64,000 nucleotides of DNA, taken from Hymenobacter arizonensis (lineage in GTDB: Bacteria > Bacteroidota > Bacteroidia > Cytophagales > Hymenobacteraceae). The position numbers were made by a program, and so were the translations under genes. How positions within the stretch are numbered: the first letter of the stretch is position 1; every line of letters starts with the position of its first letter. The notes below the pieces were generated by a model. That model saw only the letters and a list, made by a program, of their open reading frames with translations, did no database searches and was not told the DNA's origin. Shown piece after piece: positions 27,183 through 35,659 of this stretch. Where the stretch lies: positions 248,001-312,000 of the forward strand of contig NZ_FOXS01000003.1 in the NCBI RefSeq assembly GCF_900115775.1. Direction: 5' to 3'.

Positions 27183-28223
27183 ATGGACATCTCCCGCAAA
27201 AAGCCATCGTACCCCCTCACGCCCGAGCTGCGCCAGTACCTGCGCACCTACGACCGGGAGGCCCCGCTGCCGGTTACCTACGACGAGCTGCGGCACTTCA
27301 GCAACTCCTTTCCGCTGCTCGACCGCACGGGTAAGGACACGCTCTGGCAAACGGTGTTCTTCGAGCCCCAGACCTTGCGCGAGCTCAGCCAGGGCCTCAC
27401 GGAGGTGTATGCCCTGCTGAAAACCGCCGGTGACCTGTCGTTCAGCGAGCACCTCGTGGCCGACCGCATCGACTATTGCCAGTTCGGCAACTCCAACCCG
27501 TTTCGGGTGCGCATCGTCAACCAGTTCAACGACAACTACGACTACTTCTATGTGAAAAAGGCCGACGCCTCGCGCCTTTACGGCCTGGAGCTGGAGCACC
27601 TGCTGTCGCCGAATTCCATGAACTTCCTGGTGACCGGCGACACCCTCATCGAAGAGCACATCGCGGGCATTCCCGGCGACGATTTTATTCGTCTGCGCCT
27701 CAATCAGCCGCATATCAACCAGGTGCGCATTGCCAAGGAGTTCGTGAAATTCAACGAGCGGTGCTTTGTGCGCCTGCTCGGCGACATGCGCGCCTACAAC
27801 TACGTCATCGATGTCACGCCCGACTTTGAGGACGAACAGTACCGCGTGCGCGCCATCGACTTCGACCAGCAGAGCTACGAAGGCCGCCGGGTGATGTACC
27901 TGCCGCAATTCTTTAAGGACAATGCCGAGGTAGTGGCCATGTGTGCCAAGCTCCTCAAGCCCGAAACTGTGCGCCAGTACCAAACCGAGGAGCGCGCCCT
28001 CATGGCCCGCCGCGCCCGCGCCGAGCGCCACCGCCTCCGCGACCTCCTCGACGTGATGCGCCGCCACGAACTCGCCCCGCCCGAAAAAGTGGAGCAGCTA
28101 AAAGCCGAACTCAACCGCGTCCACAAAACGGAGGCTTTCGAAAAGTGCGATTCCATGGGCGACATCGTGCGCCAGAACCTCTGGCTCATGCTGGGGGCCG
28201 GCGGCCGGGCTGAAGTTGGGTAG
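27183..28223 (+). CDS. Conserved unknown with protein-kinase-like catalytic motifs
   Basis: 346 residues, no signal peptide. I do not recognise a named family. The middle of the protein resembles a kinase or aminoglycoside-phosphotransferase core: NYDYFYVKKADASRLYGLE (a Lys-containing strand), NFLVTGDTLIEEHIAGIPGD (hinge-like), then GDMRAYNYVIDV with Asp201 and Asn206 in a D-x4-N catalytic-loop spacing, and RVRAIDFDQQSYEG with Asp226 and Asp228 as a possible metal-binding DFD. The C-terminal third is a charged helical region rich in Arg and Glu. The kinase reading is inference only. It follows the acyl-CoA-binding gene by 100 bp on the same strand. Confidence 0.7.
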   Translation: MDISRKKPSYPLTPELRQYLRTYDREAPLPVTYDELRHFSNSFPLLDRTGKDTLWQTVFFEPQTLRELSQGLTEVYALLKTAGDLSFSEHLVADRIDYCQFGNSNPFRVRIVNQFNDNYDYFYVKKADASRLYGLELEHLLSPNSMNFLVTGDTLIEEHIAGIPGDDFIRLRLNQPHINQVRIAKEFVKFNERCFVRLLGDMRAYNYVIDVTPDFEDEQYRVRAIDFDQQSYEGRRVMYLPQFFKDNAEVVAMCAKLLKPETVRQYQTEERALMARRARAERHRLRDLLDVMRRHELAPPEKVEQLKAELNRVHKTEAFEKCDSMGDIVRQNLWLMLGAGGRAEVG

Positions 28224-28316
28224 GGGCGGCGAAACGCTGCTCGGGCTAAACCCGTCGCTGCTGTTGGCCTTTTGCCTGTACCTTTCAAAGTATTTAATTC
28301 TTTCCTCGTCTACACC

Positions 28317-30956
28317 TTGAACAATTATTTCTCCAGAATCCTGCTGCTGTTTTTGCTTGGGTTGGGCCTGTGTGGTACGGCTCTGGCCACCACCCCACCC
28401 ACAGGTCGCCCCCTAGCCGAAGTCCTCAACCCCGATGGCACCTTGAAGGCCGGAACCAACGGCTCCTTCGATGCCCGCGCCTTTCGGATGCGGACCGCGC
28501 CCGACGGACGGCCCGTATTCAGCCCGATGGGCACGACTGGGACCGGCGATGAGCGGTGGGCAGACGGGTTTGGGCTGCCCAATGGGGCTTCTGAGGTCGT
28601 GCAAACCGTGGTTCGGGCAGGAACCGATGTTTACATTGGGGGAAACTTCACGGCCGTTGGCAACGTAGCGGCCAATCGGCTGGCCCGCTGGAACGGCACG
28701 ACGTGGAGCAGCCTGGGCACGGGCGCTGCCAACGGAGTGAACGCTGGTGTTCTGTCGTTGGTCGTGGCCGGCAACGGGGACGTGTACGCGGGCGGCTATT
28801 TCACGCAGGCCGGCGGGGCAGCGGCCAACAACATAGCCCGTTGGGACGGCACGGCGTGGAGCACCCTGGGCACGGGCGCCGCCAACGGAGTGAATGGTAA
28901 TGTCAATGCGCTGGCTATAGCCGTCAATGGGGACGTGTACGCGGGCGGGCGCTTCACGCAGGCCGGCGGGGCAGCGGCCAGCAGCATAGCCCGTTGGAAC
29001 GGCACGGCGTGGAGCAGCCTGGGCACGGGCGCTGCCAACGGAGTGAATGTAGATGTTCGTGCGCTGGCCATGGCTGGCAACGGGGATGTGTACGCTGGTG
29101 GAGGCTTCACCGTGGCGGGCGGGGTCGCCGCTGTTCGAGTGGCCCGCTGGAACGGCACGGCGTGGAGCAGCCTGGGCTCGGGCGCCGCCAACGGAGTGAA
29201 TCTAGATGTCTGTGCGCTGGCTATAGCCGTCAATGGGGACGTGTACGCGGGCGGCTATTTCACGCAGGCCGGCGGGGCAGCAGCCAACAACATAGCCCGT
29301 TGGAACGGCACGGCGTGGAGCAGCCTGGGCTCGGGCGCCGCCAACGGAGTGAACGCCGGTGTTCTGGCGTTGGTCGTGGCCGGCAACGGGGACGTGTACG
29401 CGGGCGGGCGCTTCACCCTGGCCGGGGGCGCTGCCGCCGGTGGAGTGGCCCGCTGGAACGGCACGGCGTGGAGCAGCCTGGGCTCGGGCGCCACCAACGG
29501 AGTGAACGCCGATGTTGTTGCGCTGGCCGTGGCCGGCAACGGGGCCGTGTACGCGGGCGGGGGCTTTACCCTGGCCGGCGGGGCAACAGCCAACCGGGTG
29601 GCCCGCTGGAACGGCACGGCGTGGAGCAACTTAGGCACAGGGCCCGCCAACGGGGTGAATGGTTATATCAATGCGCTGGTCGTGGCCGGCAACGGGGACG
29701 TGTACGCGGGCGGCTATTTCACGCAGGCCGGCGGGGCAGCGGCCAACAACATAGCCCGTTGGAACGGCACGGCGTGGAGCAGCCTGGGCTCGGGCGCCGC
29801 CAACGGAGTGAATAGCTACGTTAATGCGTTAGCTATAGCCGTCAATGGGGACGTGTACGCGGGCGGGAACTTCACCCAGGCCGGCGGGGTCGCCGCCGGT
29901 GGAGTGGCCTGCTGGAACGGCACGGCCTGGAGCAACTTAGGCACGGGCCCCGTCATTGGGGTGACCGCTGGGGTGGTCGGCGGGGTCAATGCGCTAGCTA
30001 TAGCCGGCAACGGGGACGTGTACGCGGGCGGGGGCTTTACACAGACCGGTGGGGAAGTCCCCGGTGGAGTGGCCCGCAGGAACGGCACAGCCTGGAGCAG
30101 CCTGGGCACGGGCCTTGCCACCGGGACATTCAGTAGCTACGTCTTTGCGTTGGCTATAGCCGTCAATGGGGACGTGTACGCGGGCGGGAACTTCACCCAG
30201 GCCGGCGGGGTCGCCACCGGTGGAGTGGCCCGCTGGAACGGCACGGCCTGGAGCAGCTTGGGCTCGGGCACCGCCAACGGGGTGAATGGTTATATCAATG
30301 CGCTGGTCGTGGCCGGCAACGGGGACGTGTACGCGGGCGGGCGCTTCACGCAGGCCGGCGGGGCAGCGGCCAACAGCATAGCCCGTTGGAACGGCACGGC
30401 GTGGAGCAGCTTGGGCTCGGGCGCCGCCAACGGGGTGAATGGTAATGCCCGTACGCTGGTGTTGGCCGGCAGCGGGGATGTGTACGCTGGTGGTGGCTTT
30501 ACCCGAGCGGGCGGGGTCGCCGCCGGTGGAGTGGCCCGCTGGAACGGCACAGCCTGGAGCAACTTAGGCACGGGAAACAATGATATAATATTCAGCATGG
30601 CTACTGGGCCAACTGGCAAGCTTTACATCGGTGGGGATTTTACCGCTACCGGCGATGGCAGCAAGGTAATGGTCAACTTCGGTATCTACGACCCCAACGC
30701 GCCCCTAGCCACCAAAGCCACGGCTGCCATGCCCGCCGCGCAGCTCTTTCCCAACCCAGCCCACGGCACGGCCACCCTGCGCCTGCCCGCCAGCACGCCC
30801 CGCCTGCCCCTCACCCTTACCGATGCGCTGGGCCGCACCGTGCGCTGCTACCCCGCCCCGGCCGGCCCTGACGCCGCGCTGGACCTGCGCGGCGTGCCCG
30901 CCGGCGTGTACGTGGTGGGCTGCGGTCAACTCACGCAGCGTTTGGTAGTGGAGTAG
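28317..30956 (+). CDS. Secreted 51-residue-repeat protein with T9SS sorting domain
   Basis: About 879 residues from the TTG at 28317, which gives a clean signal peptide (hydrophobic core ILLLFLLGLGLCG, end TALA). No ATG fits; another TTG at 28272 is possible. A short N-terminal segment is followed by about 14 tandem repeats of 51 residues, each with the pattern GDVYAGGxFTxAGG, then ARWNGTAWSSLGTG. This periodicity fits a beta-propeller or kelch-like fold. The last 75 residues form a type A sorting domain (QLFPNPAHGTATLRLP to the end GVYVVGCGQLTQRLVVE), so the protein should be exported by the type IX system and attached to or released from the cell surface. Function unknown. Confidence 0.85.
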   Translation: MNNYFSRILLLFLLGLGLCGTALATTPPTGRPLAEVLNPDGTLKAGTNGSFDARAFRMRTAPDGRPVFSPMGTTGTGDERWADGFGLPNGASEVVQTVVRAGTDVYIGGNFTAVGNVAANRLARWNGTTWSSLGTGAANGVNAGVLSLVVAGNGDVYAGGYFTQAGGAAANNIARWDGTAWSTLGTGAANGVNGNVNALAIAVNGDVYAGGRFTQAGGAAASSIARWNGTAWSSLGTGAANGVNVDVRALAMAGNGDVYAGGGFTVAGGVAAVRVARWNGTAWSSLGSGAANGVNLDVCALAIAVNGDVYAGGYFTQAGGAAANNIARWNGTAWSSLGSGAANGVNAGVLALVVAGNGDVYAGGRFTLAGGAAAGGVARWNGTAWSSLGSGATNGVNADVVALAVAGNGAVYAGGGFTLAGGATANRVARWNGTAWSNLGTGPANGVNGYINALVVAGNGDVYAGGYFTQAGGAAANNIARWNGTAWSSLGSGAANGVNSYVNALAIAVNGDVYAGGNFTQAGGVAAGGVACWNGTAWSNLGTGPVIGVTAGVVGGVNALAIAGNGDVYAGGGFTQTGGEVPGGVARRNGTAWSSLGTGLATGTFSSYVFALAIAVNGDVYAGGNFTQAGGVATGGVARWNGTAWSSLGSGTANGVNGYINALVVAGNGDVYAGGRFTQAGGAAANSIARWNGTAWSSLGSGAANGVNGNARTLVLAGSGDVYAGGGFTRAGGVAAGGVARWNGTAWSNLGTGNNDIIFSMATGPTGKLYIGGDFTATGDGSKVMVNFGIYDPNAPLATKATAAMPAAQLFPNPAHGTATLRLPASTPRLPLTLTDALGRTVRCYPAPAGPDAALDLRGVPAGVYVVGCGQLTQRLVVE
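28620..30695 (+). repeat. Tandem coding repeat, 153-bp unit, about 14 copies
   Basis: Units are 153 bp in frame. Thirteen are well conserved, with an extra four codons in the ninth and one in the tenth; the fourteenth is degenerate. DNA identity between some units is very high (for example GGCACGGCGTGGAGCAGCCT recurs), pointing to recent expansion or homogenisation. Confidence 0.9.
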
Positions 30957-30986
30957 GGGGTGTAAACCCGCTTTTCTTCGGCAGCA

Positions 30987-31023
30987 AAAAGCCCGCTGGC
31001 CAATTGGTCAGCGGGCTTTCTGC
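30987..31023. terminator. Bidirectional terminator between convergent genes
   Basis: The stem GCCCGCTG/CAGCGGGC with an inner GGCCAATTGGTC is preceded by AAAAA and followed by TTTCTGCT, so it can act for the repeat protein gene and for the CDGSH gene. Confidence 0.8.
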
Positions 31024-31042
31024 TATTTGCGCGGATGCCGGA

Positions 31043-31273
31043 TTATACGGCCGGCTTGGGCGCTGGCAAGTCAAACGCCGTGGCGTCGTGCTCGAAATGG
31101 CCTTTGTGCGAGCCGTCGCAAAACGGCTTCTGCTTCGAAAGCCCGCAGCGGCAGATGCTGACGCGCTGGCGCCCACCCAGCCCGTACGGCTGGCCTTGGG
31201 CGTCAACTATTTCGATGTCTTCACCCTCCACGCGGAGGGCGCCATTGGAGAGAACGGTGAGTTTAGTAGCCAT
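31043..31273 (-). CDS. CDGSH iron-sulfur domain protein
   Basis: 76 residues containing one complete CDGSH motif: Cys41, Cys43, Cys52 and His56 in CRCGLSKQKPFCDGSH. These coordinate a redox-active, labile 2Fe-2S cluster as in mitoNEET. The rest is a small beta structure (MATKLTVLSNGALRVEG). Small bacterial CDGSH proteins are thought to act in iron-sulfur or redox handling in the cytoplasm. It is convergent with the preceding gene across a terminator. Confidence 0.95.
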   Translation of the reverse strand: MATKLTVLSNGALRVEGEDIEIVDAQGQPYGLGGRQRVSICRCGLSKQKPFCDGSHKGHFEHDATAFDLPAPKPAV

Positions 31274-31376
31274 TTTTTAGAGTTATGAGTTTGAAAAGAT
31301 GAATGCTTAAAGGGTGCACACAAAAGCATGAGGTGCAAAAACAGAAAATATTAATTGAGCAACTGCCAGTGCCCTC

Positions 31377-31904
31377 TTACAGCGCTTTCCGCATGATGTA
31401 GTCGTTCATGAAATACGGCCCGATGGGCACGTCTACTTCCCGGTGACGGGCAAAGCCGCGCCGCTCGTAAAACGCAATGGCGGGGTTGTAGCGGTTCACG
31501 TTCAGGTCCAGAAACTGGCCGCCGGCTTCGCGGGCCGCGTTTTCTACGGCCTCGATGAGGTGTACGCCCAAGCCCTGGCCCTGGCGGGTGGGCAGCACGT
31601 AAATCTTGTGCAACTTGAAGCCCGAGCCCCCGTCTTCCTCAGCCGGTTGGGGGCTGAAGGACGCAAAGCCCGCGGGCTCGCCGGCCACGTAGGCCAGCAG
31701 AAACGAGTGGTGCTGCTCGGCCATCTGCCGCTTAAGGGAAGCCGGCGTATAAATCACGCGGTACATGTAGTCAATCTGCTCGCGCGAGATGATGAAACGG
31801 TACGTGGGCTCCCAGGTAGCCTCGGCCAGCTGAATGATGGTGGGGATGTCGTTGAGCGTGGCGGGCTCAATGCGCGGCGGCGCGGTTGGGGCGTCAGAAG
31901 TCAT
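31377..31904 (-). CDS. GNAT-family N-acetyltransferase
   Basis: 175 residues from the ATG at 31904. The GNAT fold is evident: LLAYVAGEPAGFASFSPQ (strands 2-4), then the acetyl-CoA loop KIYVLPTRQGQGLGVHLIEA with the Q/RxxGxG motif, and LNVNRYNPAIAFYERRGFAR at the end. The pattern resembles SpeE/PaiA-like and ribosomal-type acetyltransferases; the substrate is unknown. An upstream start at 31946 is possible but unlikely. Confidence 0.9.
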   Translation of the reverse strand: MTSDAPTAPPRIEPATLNDIPTIIQLAEATWEPTYRFIISREQIDYMYRVIYTPASLKRQMAEQHHSFLLAYVAGEPAGFASFSPQPAEEDGGSGFKLHKIYVLPTRQGQGLGVHLIEAVENAAREAGGQFLDLNVNRYNPAIAFYERRGFARHREVDVPIGPYFMNDYIMRKAL

Positions 31905-32020
31905 AAGCTGCAAAACACGAAATTGCGGCGAAAAAAATGAAACCAAACCGCCTGAATGAATACGGTTGGCCCATTCCTTGCGTTAAAGCCCCTGTTCTTG
32001 TTTTTCTTACTTCCTTCTTT

Positions 32021-32488
32021 ATGAAATCTGCACCTTTCTTTTTGCTGATGCTCGCGGGCCTGCCTTTCATCAGCGCCGCCCAAAACTCCACCTCGGATAG
32101 CATGCGCCAGCGCGGCGAGCTCACCGGCGCGCGGCCCTCCGGCGATTTGTTGGCCAAGCCAGGCGCCCGTGCCCAAGCAGCTCCCCGCCGCGCCGATTCC
32201 GACCCCATTCAGCAGCACTTACTCAACTCCGACGTGAACCTAGCCCGCGTGAGCGCCCACCAGCTGCCCGACCTCTACGAGCGGTTCATTGCCACCACCC
32301 GCGACGAGCGCCGCAAGTGGAGCTACCAGGACTGGGACAACGCCGGCGTGGTGCTCGCCCGCCTTAACCAGCGCTACGAGCAGGTTCGTACCGAATTGCC
32401 GCTGGAAGAGCGCCTGCGCGTTCGCACGTTCCAGGGCGAGTTTCACACCCTGCGCGGCGCCCGGCAGGTAAAAGACAAAGTGGAGTAG
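32021..32488 (+). CDS. Small secreted protein of unknown function
   Basis: 155 residues from the ATG at 32021, which starts a signal peptide (MKSAPFFLLMLAGLPFISAA). After a disordered Arg/Ala-rich stretch comes a helical region of about 80 residues (LYERFIATTRDERRKWSYQD, WDNAGVVLARLNQRYEQVR). The helical part recalls small periplasmic helical proteins of Bacteroidota, but no named family is assigned. It ends 12 bp before the convergent stop at 32501. Confidence 0.7.
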   Translation: MKSAPFFLLMLAGLPFISAAQNSTSDSMRQRGELTGARPSGDLLAKPGARAQAAPRRADSDPIQQHLLNSDVNLARVSAHQLPDLYERFIATTRDERRKWSYQDWDNAGVVLARLNQRYEQVRTELPLEERLRVRTFQGEFHTLRGARQVKDKVE

Positions 32489-32500
32489 CCATGCCGCTGC

Positions 32501-32983
32501 TTATTGCTCGGGGAAAGACGCCGCTGGGCGGCTGTTCTCCGGGCATCTTTGTTGCCGCAGCCACGCCATGGCTAGGTCCAGGTCTTCAAATACCTCAATG
32601 GCCATGTGGGGGCGCAGGGCGTTAACGAAGGTTTGGCTGGCAAACCGGTTTTCGCGGTCGGGCGAAAACACGTAGGCCATGGCCTTTACGCCGGCCTCCA
32701 GCGCCAGCGGCAGCCATTCGTACTGCAGCCAGGGCAGGGCCTCGCTCCAATCGCCGCTGGTGTCGCTTTTGTCGTTGAGAATAAGCGAATACGCAAACTG
32801 GTCGCGCCAGTGGCTGCCCTGCTGCACGCCCTTCACAATTTCGGCCCCCGTAAGATGGCCGTGCCAACGCACGCACAGCAAGCCTTCGTCGGGAAAAATA
32901 CTGTATTCGGCCAGCGCCGACCCTTGGTCGTCCTCGAGGGCAAGCAACTGAGCAGGAGGGGCGTTTTGCATGGCAGAAGGCAT
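32501..32983 (-). CDS. STAS/SpoIIAA-like domain protein of unknown role
   Basis: 160 residues from the ATG at 32983 (or 156 from the ATG at 32971). The pattern EYSIFPDEGLLCVRWHGHLT, then a helix, SLILNDKSDTSGDWSEALPW, and ENRFASQTFVNALRPHMAIE resembles the alternating strand-helix order of SpoIIAA/STAS-like proteins common in Hymenobacter-type genomes. It should be cytoplasmic. The open frame continues upstream into the divergent kinase gene; that part is not coding. A reverse-strand TATATTTG box lies 18 bases before the chosen ATG. Confidence 0.7.
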   Translation of the reverse strand: MPSAMQNAPPAQLLALEDDQGSALAEYSIFPDEGLLCVRWHGHLTGAEIVKGVQQGSHWRDQFAYSLILNDKSDTSGDWSEALPWLQYEWLPLALEAGVKAMAYVFSPDRENRFASQTFVNALRPHMAIEVFEDLDLAMAWLRQQRCPENSRPAASFPEQ

Positions 32984-33000
32984 TGGTGGCAGGGATAGAC

Positions 33001-33008
33001 CAAATATA
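33001..33008 (-). promoter_or_regulatory. Candidate -7 element for the STAS-like gene
   Basis: The reverse strand reads TATATTTG, an exact TAnnTTTG match, and it supports the ATG at 32983. No TTG is at the -33 distance. Confidence 0.45.
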
Positions 33009-33048
33009 TACGACTGTTGATAAATAGGGTGGTATTCCGGCATGCTGC

Positions 33049-33056
33049 TACCTTTG
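33049..33056 (+). promoter_or_regulatory. Candidate -7 element for the deoxynucleoside kinase gene
   Basis: TACCTTTG is an exact TAnnTTTG match 38 bases upstream of the ATG at 33095. No TTG at the expected -33 position. Confidence 0.45.
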
Positions 33057-33094
33057 GGGTTCTGCTTTTCTTTCGTCTTTTTCGTTCGTAGCGC

Positions 33095-33718
33095 ATGCAC
33101 ATTGCCATCGTCGGCAACATTGGGGCTGGTAAAACCACGCTGGCTCATAAGTTGGCTCAGCATTTCCGCTGGGAAGTGTTTTTGGAAGATGTGGACGATA
33201 ATCCTTATTTGAAGGATTTTTACCACGACATGCCCCGTTGGGCCTTCCACCTCCAGGTTTATTTTCTCAACGGCCGCTTCCGCCAAACCCAGCGCATCAA
33301 GGAGCTGCAAAAGGCTGGCAAAGGCATCATTCAGGACCGCACCATCTACGAAGATGCCCACATCTTCGCGGCCAACCTGCACGATTCCGGCCTGCTCGAA
33401 ACCCGCGACTACAACAACTACTACGCGCTGTTTGAGTCGATGATAGACCTCGTAGCGCCGCCCGACCTGCTGCTCTACCTCCGCGCAGACCTGCCCAAGC
33501 TCATCAGCCAGATTGAGAAGCGCGGGCGCGACTACGAGAACAGCATCAGCATCGAGTACCTCAAAAACCTCAACGAGCACTACGAGAAGTGGATTAGCAC
33601 CTACAGCGCCGGCCGCCACCTCATTGTAGATGTGAGCGACCTCGACTACGTCCGCAACCCCGAAGACCTCGGTACCATCATCGACAAGATTAACAACACG
33701 CTTTTTGGCCTATTCTAA
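33095..33718 (+). CDS. Deoxynucleoside kinase (dNK family)
   Basis: 207 residues. The P-loop is GNIGAGKTT at 7-15. FLEDVDDNPYLKDFYHDM holds the substrate-binding acidic residue, IIQDRTIYEDAHIF is the ERS/DRS-type catalytic motif, and LRADLPKLISQIEKRGRDYE is the lid. These features match bacterial deoxyadenosine/deoxyguanosine kinases, which phosphorylate salvaged deoxynucleosides in the cytoplasm. It is a single gene with a strong terminator. Confidence 0.92.
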   Translation: MHIAIVGNIGAGKTTLAHKLAQHFRWEVFLEDVDDNPYLKDFYHDMPRWAFHLQVYFLNGRFRQTQRIKELQKAGKGIIQDRTIYEDAHIFAANLHDSGLLETRDYNNYYALFESMIDLVAPPDLLLYLRADLPKLISQIEKRGRDYENSISIEYLKNLNEHYEKWISTYSAGRHLIVDVSDLDYVRNPEDLGTIIDKINNTLFGLF

Positions 33719-33746
33719 ATTCTCGCTAAGCATTGATTTACAATCA

Positions 33747-33789
33747 AGCAAAAGCCCCGCTTTCTGAATCAGAAAGCGGGGCTTTTGCT
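33747..33789. terminator. Strong intrinsic terminator after the kinase gene
   Basis: A perfect 19-base stem, AGCAAAAGCCCCGCTTTCT/AGAAAGCGGGGCTTTTGCT, with loop GAATC. A and T runs on both sides allow function in both directions. Confidence 0.85.
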
Positions 33790-33801
33790 ATTAAAGAATG
33801 A

Positions 33802-33926
33802 TGTAGAGACGCCACACTTGGCGTCTCGGCGTCCGCGCCGCTAGGGAACGGCAGCCATCGTTCATGTACTGTTCAACGACGAGACGCGAACCGAAGGTCG
33901 GCGTAGCCAAGTGTCGCGTCTCTACA
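33802..33926. repeat. Family B inverted repeat, copy 1
   Basis: The ends are TGTAGAGACGCCACACTTGG and CCAAGTGTCGCGTCTCTACA. The interior at 33888-33910 is shared with family A copy 3 and family B copy 2. Its right end supplies the TAG stop of the reverse-strand DUF2461-like gene. Confidence 0.85.
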
Positions 33927-34611
33927 GTCCGTTCTCTTGGGCTGATGGCAATGCTTCATTAAGAAAATTCACTAACGGCCGCGCCGCCGCAATGCCCGCC
34001 ACCACCTGCGTCACAAAGCCAGGCGCCAGTACTTCCGCATCGGAGTAGAAGCGGCCCACGCCGTAGGTTTTGAGCCGCAGCCAAGCCAAATCTGGGTCAT
34101 CGGCCGCGTAGCCGCGCGGCGGCCGCGTCAATTGCGGGCCTGTGGTGTCAAGGCCCGCCGGAAAGTGCTTCAGCAGCTCCGGAGCCTGCCGCTGCCGATG
34201 AAACTCCTCGCCGTTGTAATGAATCTCCTGCCGGATGGCCGCCAGCATGGCCGGGGTAGGGTGGAAGGTGCCCGCGCCCAGCCAGCTGCGCCCTTCCGGC
34301 TGAATGGCCAGGAAATAGCCCGCCCGGGGCGCGTGGCGGCCTCCCAACTTCAGGCCGGCTCCCATGCGCCGTTTGTAGGGTTCCGGGTCGCGGTGAGCCC
34401 GGTCGTTCTTGTGCAACCGAAACATGACATCGGCTGTAGTCAGGCCGGCCAAGTCGGGGTCAGAGACCGCAGCCTGGGTCAATACCTCGCCAACGAGCTT
34501 GGTGCAGGCTGCGCGGGCGCGCTGGTAGTCGGGGCGGTGTTCGGCCATCCAGGCCGTGGTGTTGTTGGCCGCCAGCCGGGTCAAAAAGTCAAGCAGATAA
34601 TCCAGTTCCAT
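33922..34611 (-). CDS. DUF2461-family protein
   Basis: 229 residues from the ATG at 34611, the normal size for DUF2461 (TIGR02453). Recognisable stretches: LLDFLTRLAANNTTAWMAEH, RLHKNDRAHRDPEPYKRRMG, GYFLAIQPEGRSWLGAGTF, and LKTYGVGRFYSDAEVLAPGF. The family is widespread and its function is unknown. The stop codon and last residues (ENGL) lie at or inside the family B repeat. The upstream frame to 34683 is not favoured because the ATG matches the family start. Confidence 0.88.
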   Translation of the reverse strand: MELDYLLDFLTRLAANNTTAWMAEHRPDYQRARAACTKLVGEVLTQAAVSDPDLAGLTTADVMFRLHKNDRAHRDPEPYKRRMGAGLKLGGRHAPRAGYFLAIQPEGRSWLGAGTFHPTPAMLAAIRQEIHYNGEEFHRQRQAPELLKHFPAGLDTTGPQLTRPPRGYAADDPDLAWLRLKTYGVGRFYSDAEVLAPGFVTQVVAGIAAARPLVNFLNEALPSAQENGL

Positions 34612-34709
34612 GCAAAAGCCGGGCAGTGGGCCCGGCCCCGCACAACGCTGCCATAGCCGCCAGAGTTGCGCCCAGAAGCTCAATTACTTTAAGCTAGCCG
34701 AGTCTGACG

Positions 34710-35534
34710 CTACTTGTGGCTGAGCACGGTTAGCGCGTCGCCTACCCGCAAGCGGCCATTTCCCGGGCCGGTCACGTTTTGGCCAAATAGGGTGCTGTTC
34801 TCCACCTTGCGGTAGGTAGCCAGGGTGCGCAGCGGGTCGCCCACGGGGTTTTTAATGGCACTCTGCTGGTCGATGGTGGTGAGGACGCACCGCCCGCAGC
34901 CCCGCACCGCCCGAAAGGATACGCCGCCGATTTGAAAGTTCTCCCAGTGGTCGTCCTCGTAAGGAGTGCCGCCGCCAAATACCAGGTTGGGCCGGAAGCG
35001 GTTCATCAGGACGGGCTGGGCCAGGCGCGTGTTCAGGTCGGCCAGCGCTGCTTCGCCAATCATCAGGAAAGGGTAGCCATCGGCAAAGCTCACCAGCTGG
35101 CCTTCGGGGTTGTGCTCGGGCTCCACGTCGCGGCGCACCATGTCCGACATGTACACCAAGCGGCAGGAGCGGCCCAGGGCTTCAGTCATCCACTCATCGG
35201 CTTGCGGTGTGCCGCGCCAAGCCCACGCAATGTCATCCCAAATGGTGACGAACAGCGTGCGTTCCGGTGTGGCCTCGAAGGGAATGAACAGGGGCAGCAA
35301 ATCGGGCCGCTGGCGGTGGGTAATCAGAAAGCCATTGTACGCCGGCGCCACGGAGAGCAGAGCCAACTCCGGCAGCTGCCGCTGGGTCATAAAGCGGTTG
35401 CGCTCGTCTACCAGCAGCCAGCGGCGGTCGTGCTGCAGCCCGCGAGCTGTCACATCGGCCTCGGCCACCGCAAAGCCGCCCAAAGATTTAACAGGATAAA
35501 GAAACAGGCCAGTAAGCGTGAGGGAAGCGGACAT
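34710..35534 (-). CDS. MOSC-domain protein (YcbX-like)
   Basis: 274 residues from the ATG at 35534. The N-terminal MOSC beta-barrel domain (LFLYPVKSLGGFAVAEADVT, then GLQHDRRWLLVD) is followed by the MOSC domain with the cofactor-binding Cys in RAVRGCGRCVLTTIDQ and NPVGDPLRTLATYRK. MOSC proteins bind molybdenum cofactor and in the YcbX/mARC group reduce N-hydroxylated compounds. A GTG two codons upstream is less likely, because a TACTTTTG box ends six bases before the ATG and overlaps that GTG. Confidence 0.9.
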   Translation of the reverse strand: MSASLTLTGLFLYPVKSLGGFAVAEADVTARGLQHDRRWLLVDERNRFMTQRQLPELALLSVAPAYNGFLITHRQRPDLLPLFIPFEATPERTLFVTIWDDIAWAWRGTPQADEWMTEALGRSCRLVYMSDMVRRDVEPEHNPEGQLVSFADGYPFLMIGEAALADLNTRLAQPVLMNRFRPNLVFGGGTPYEDDHWENFQIGGVSFRAVRGCGRCVLTTIDQQSAIKNPVGDPLRTLATYRKVENSTLFGQNVTGPGNGRLRVGDALTVLSHK

Positions 35535-35539
35535 ACCCA

Positions 35540-35547
35540 CAAAAGTA
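35540..35547 (-). promoter_or_regulatory. Candidate -7 element for the MOSC gene
   Basis: Reverse-strand TACTTTTG, an exact TAnnTTTG match ending six bases before the ATG at 35534, so the mRNA would be nearly leaderless. Confidence 0.5.
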
Positions 35548-35659
35548 CCGGCCTGGTTTCATAAATGAGGTGCTGAGGCAATGAAATGATGTGGCGGCAA
35601 GTTTTAATTTCAACCCTGCTACTCAAGCAAAACGAGCCGCAAACCCGCTATTTTGCTCA

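Noticed and set aside
28620..30695. CRISPR-like array
   Set aside because: Repeats are 153 bp, in frame and within a secreted protein; no spacers and no cas genes.
32501..33619. A 372-residue reverse frame joining the STAS-like protein to an N-terminal extension
   Set aside because: The extension is opposite the deoxynucleoside kinase gene and has no family features; a promoter-like box supports the start at 32983.
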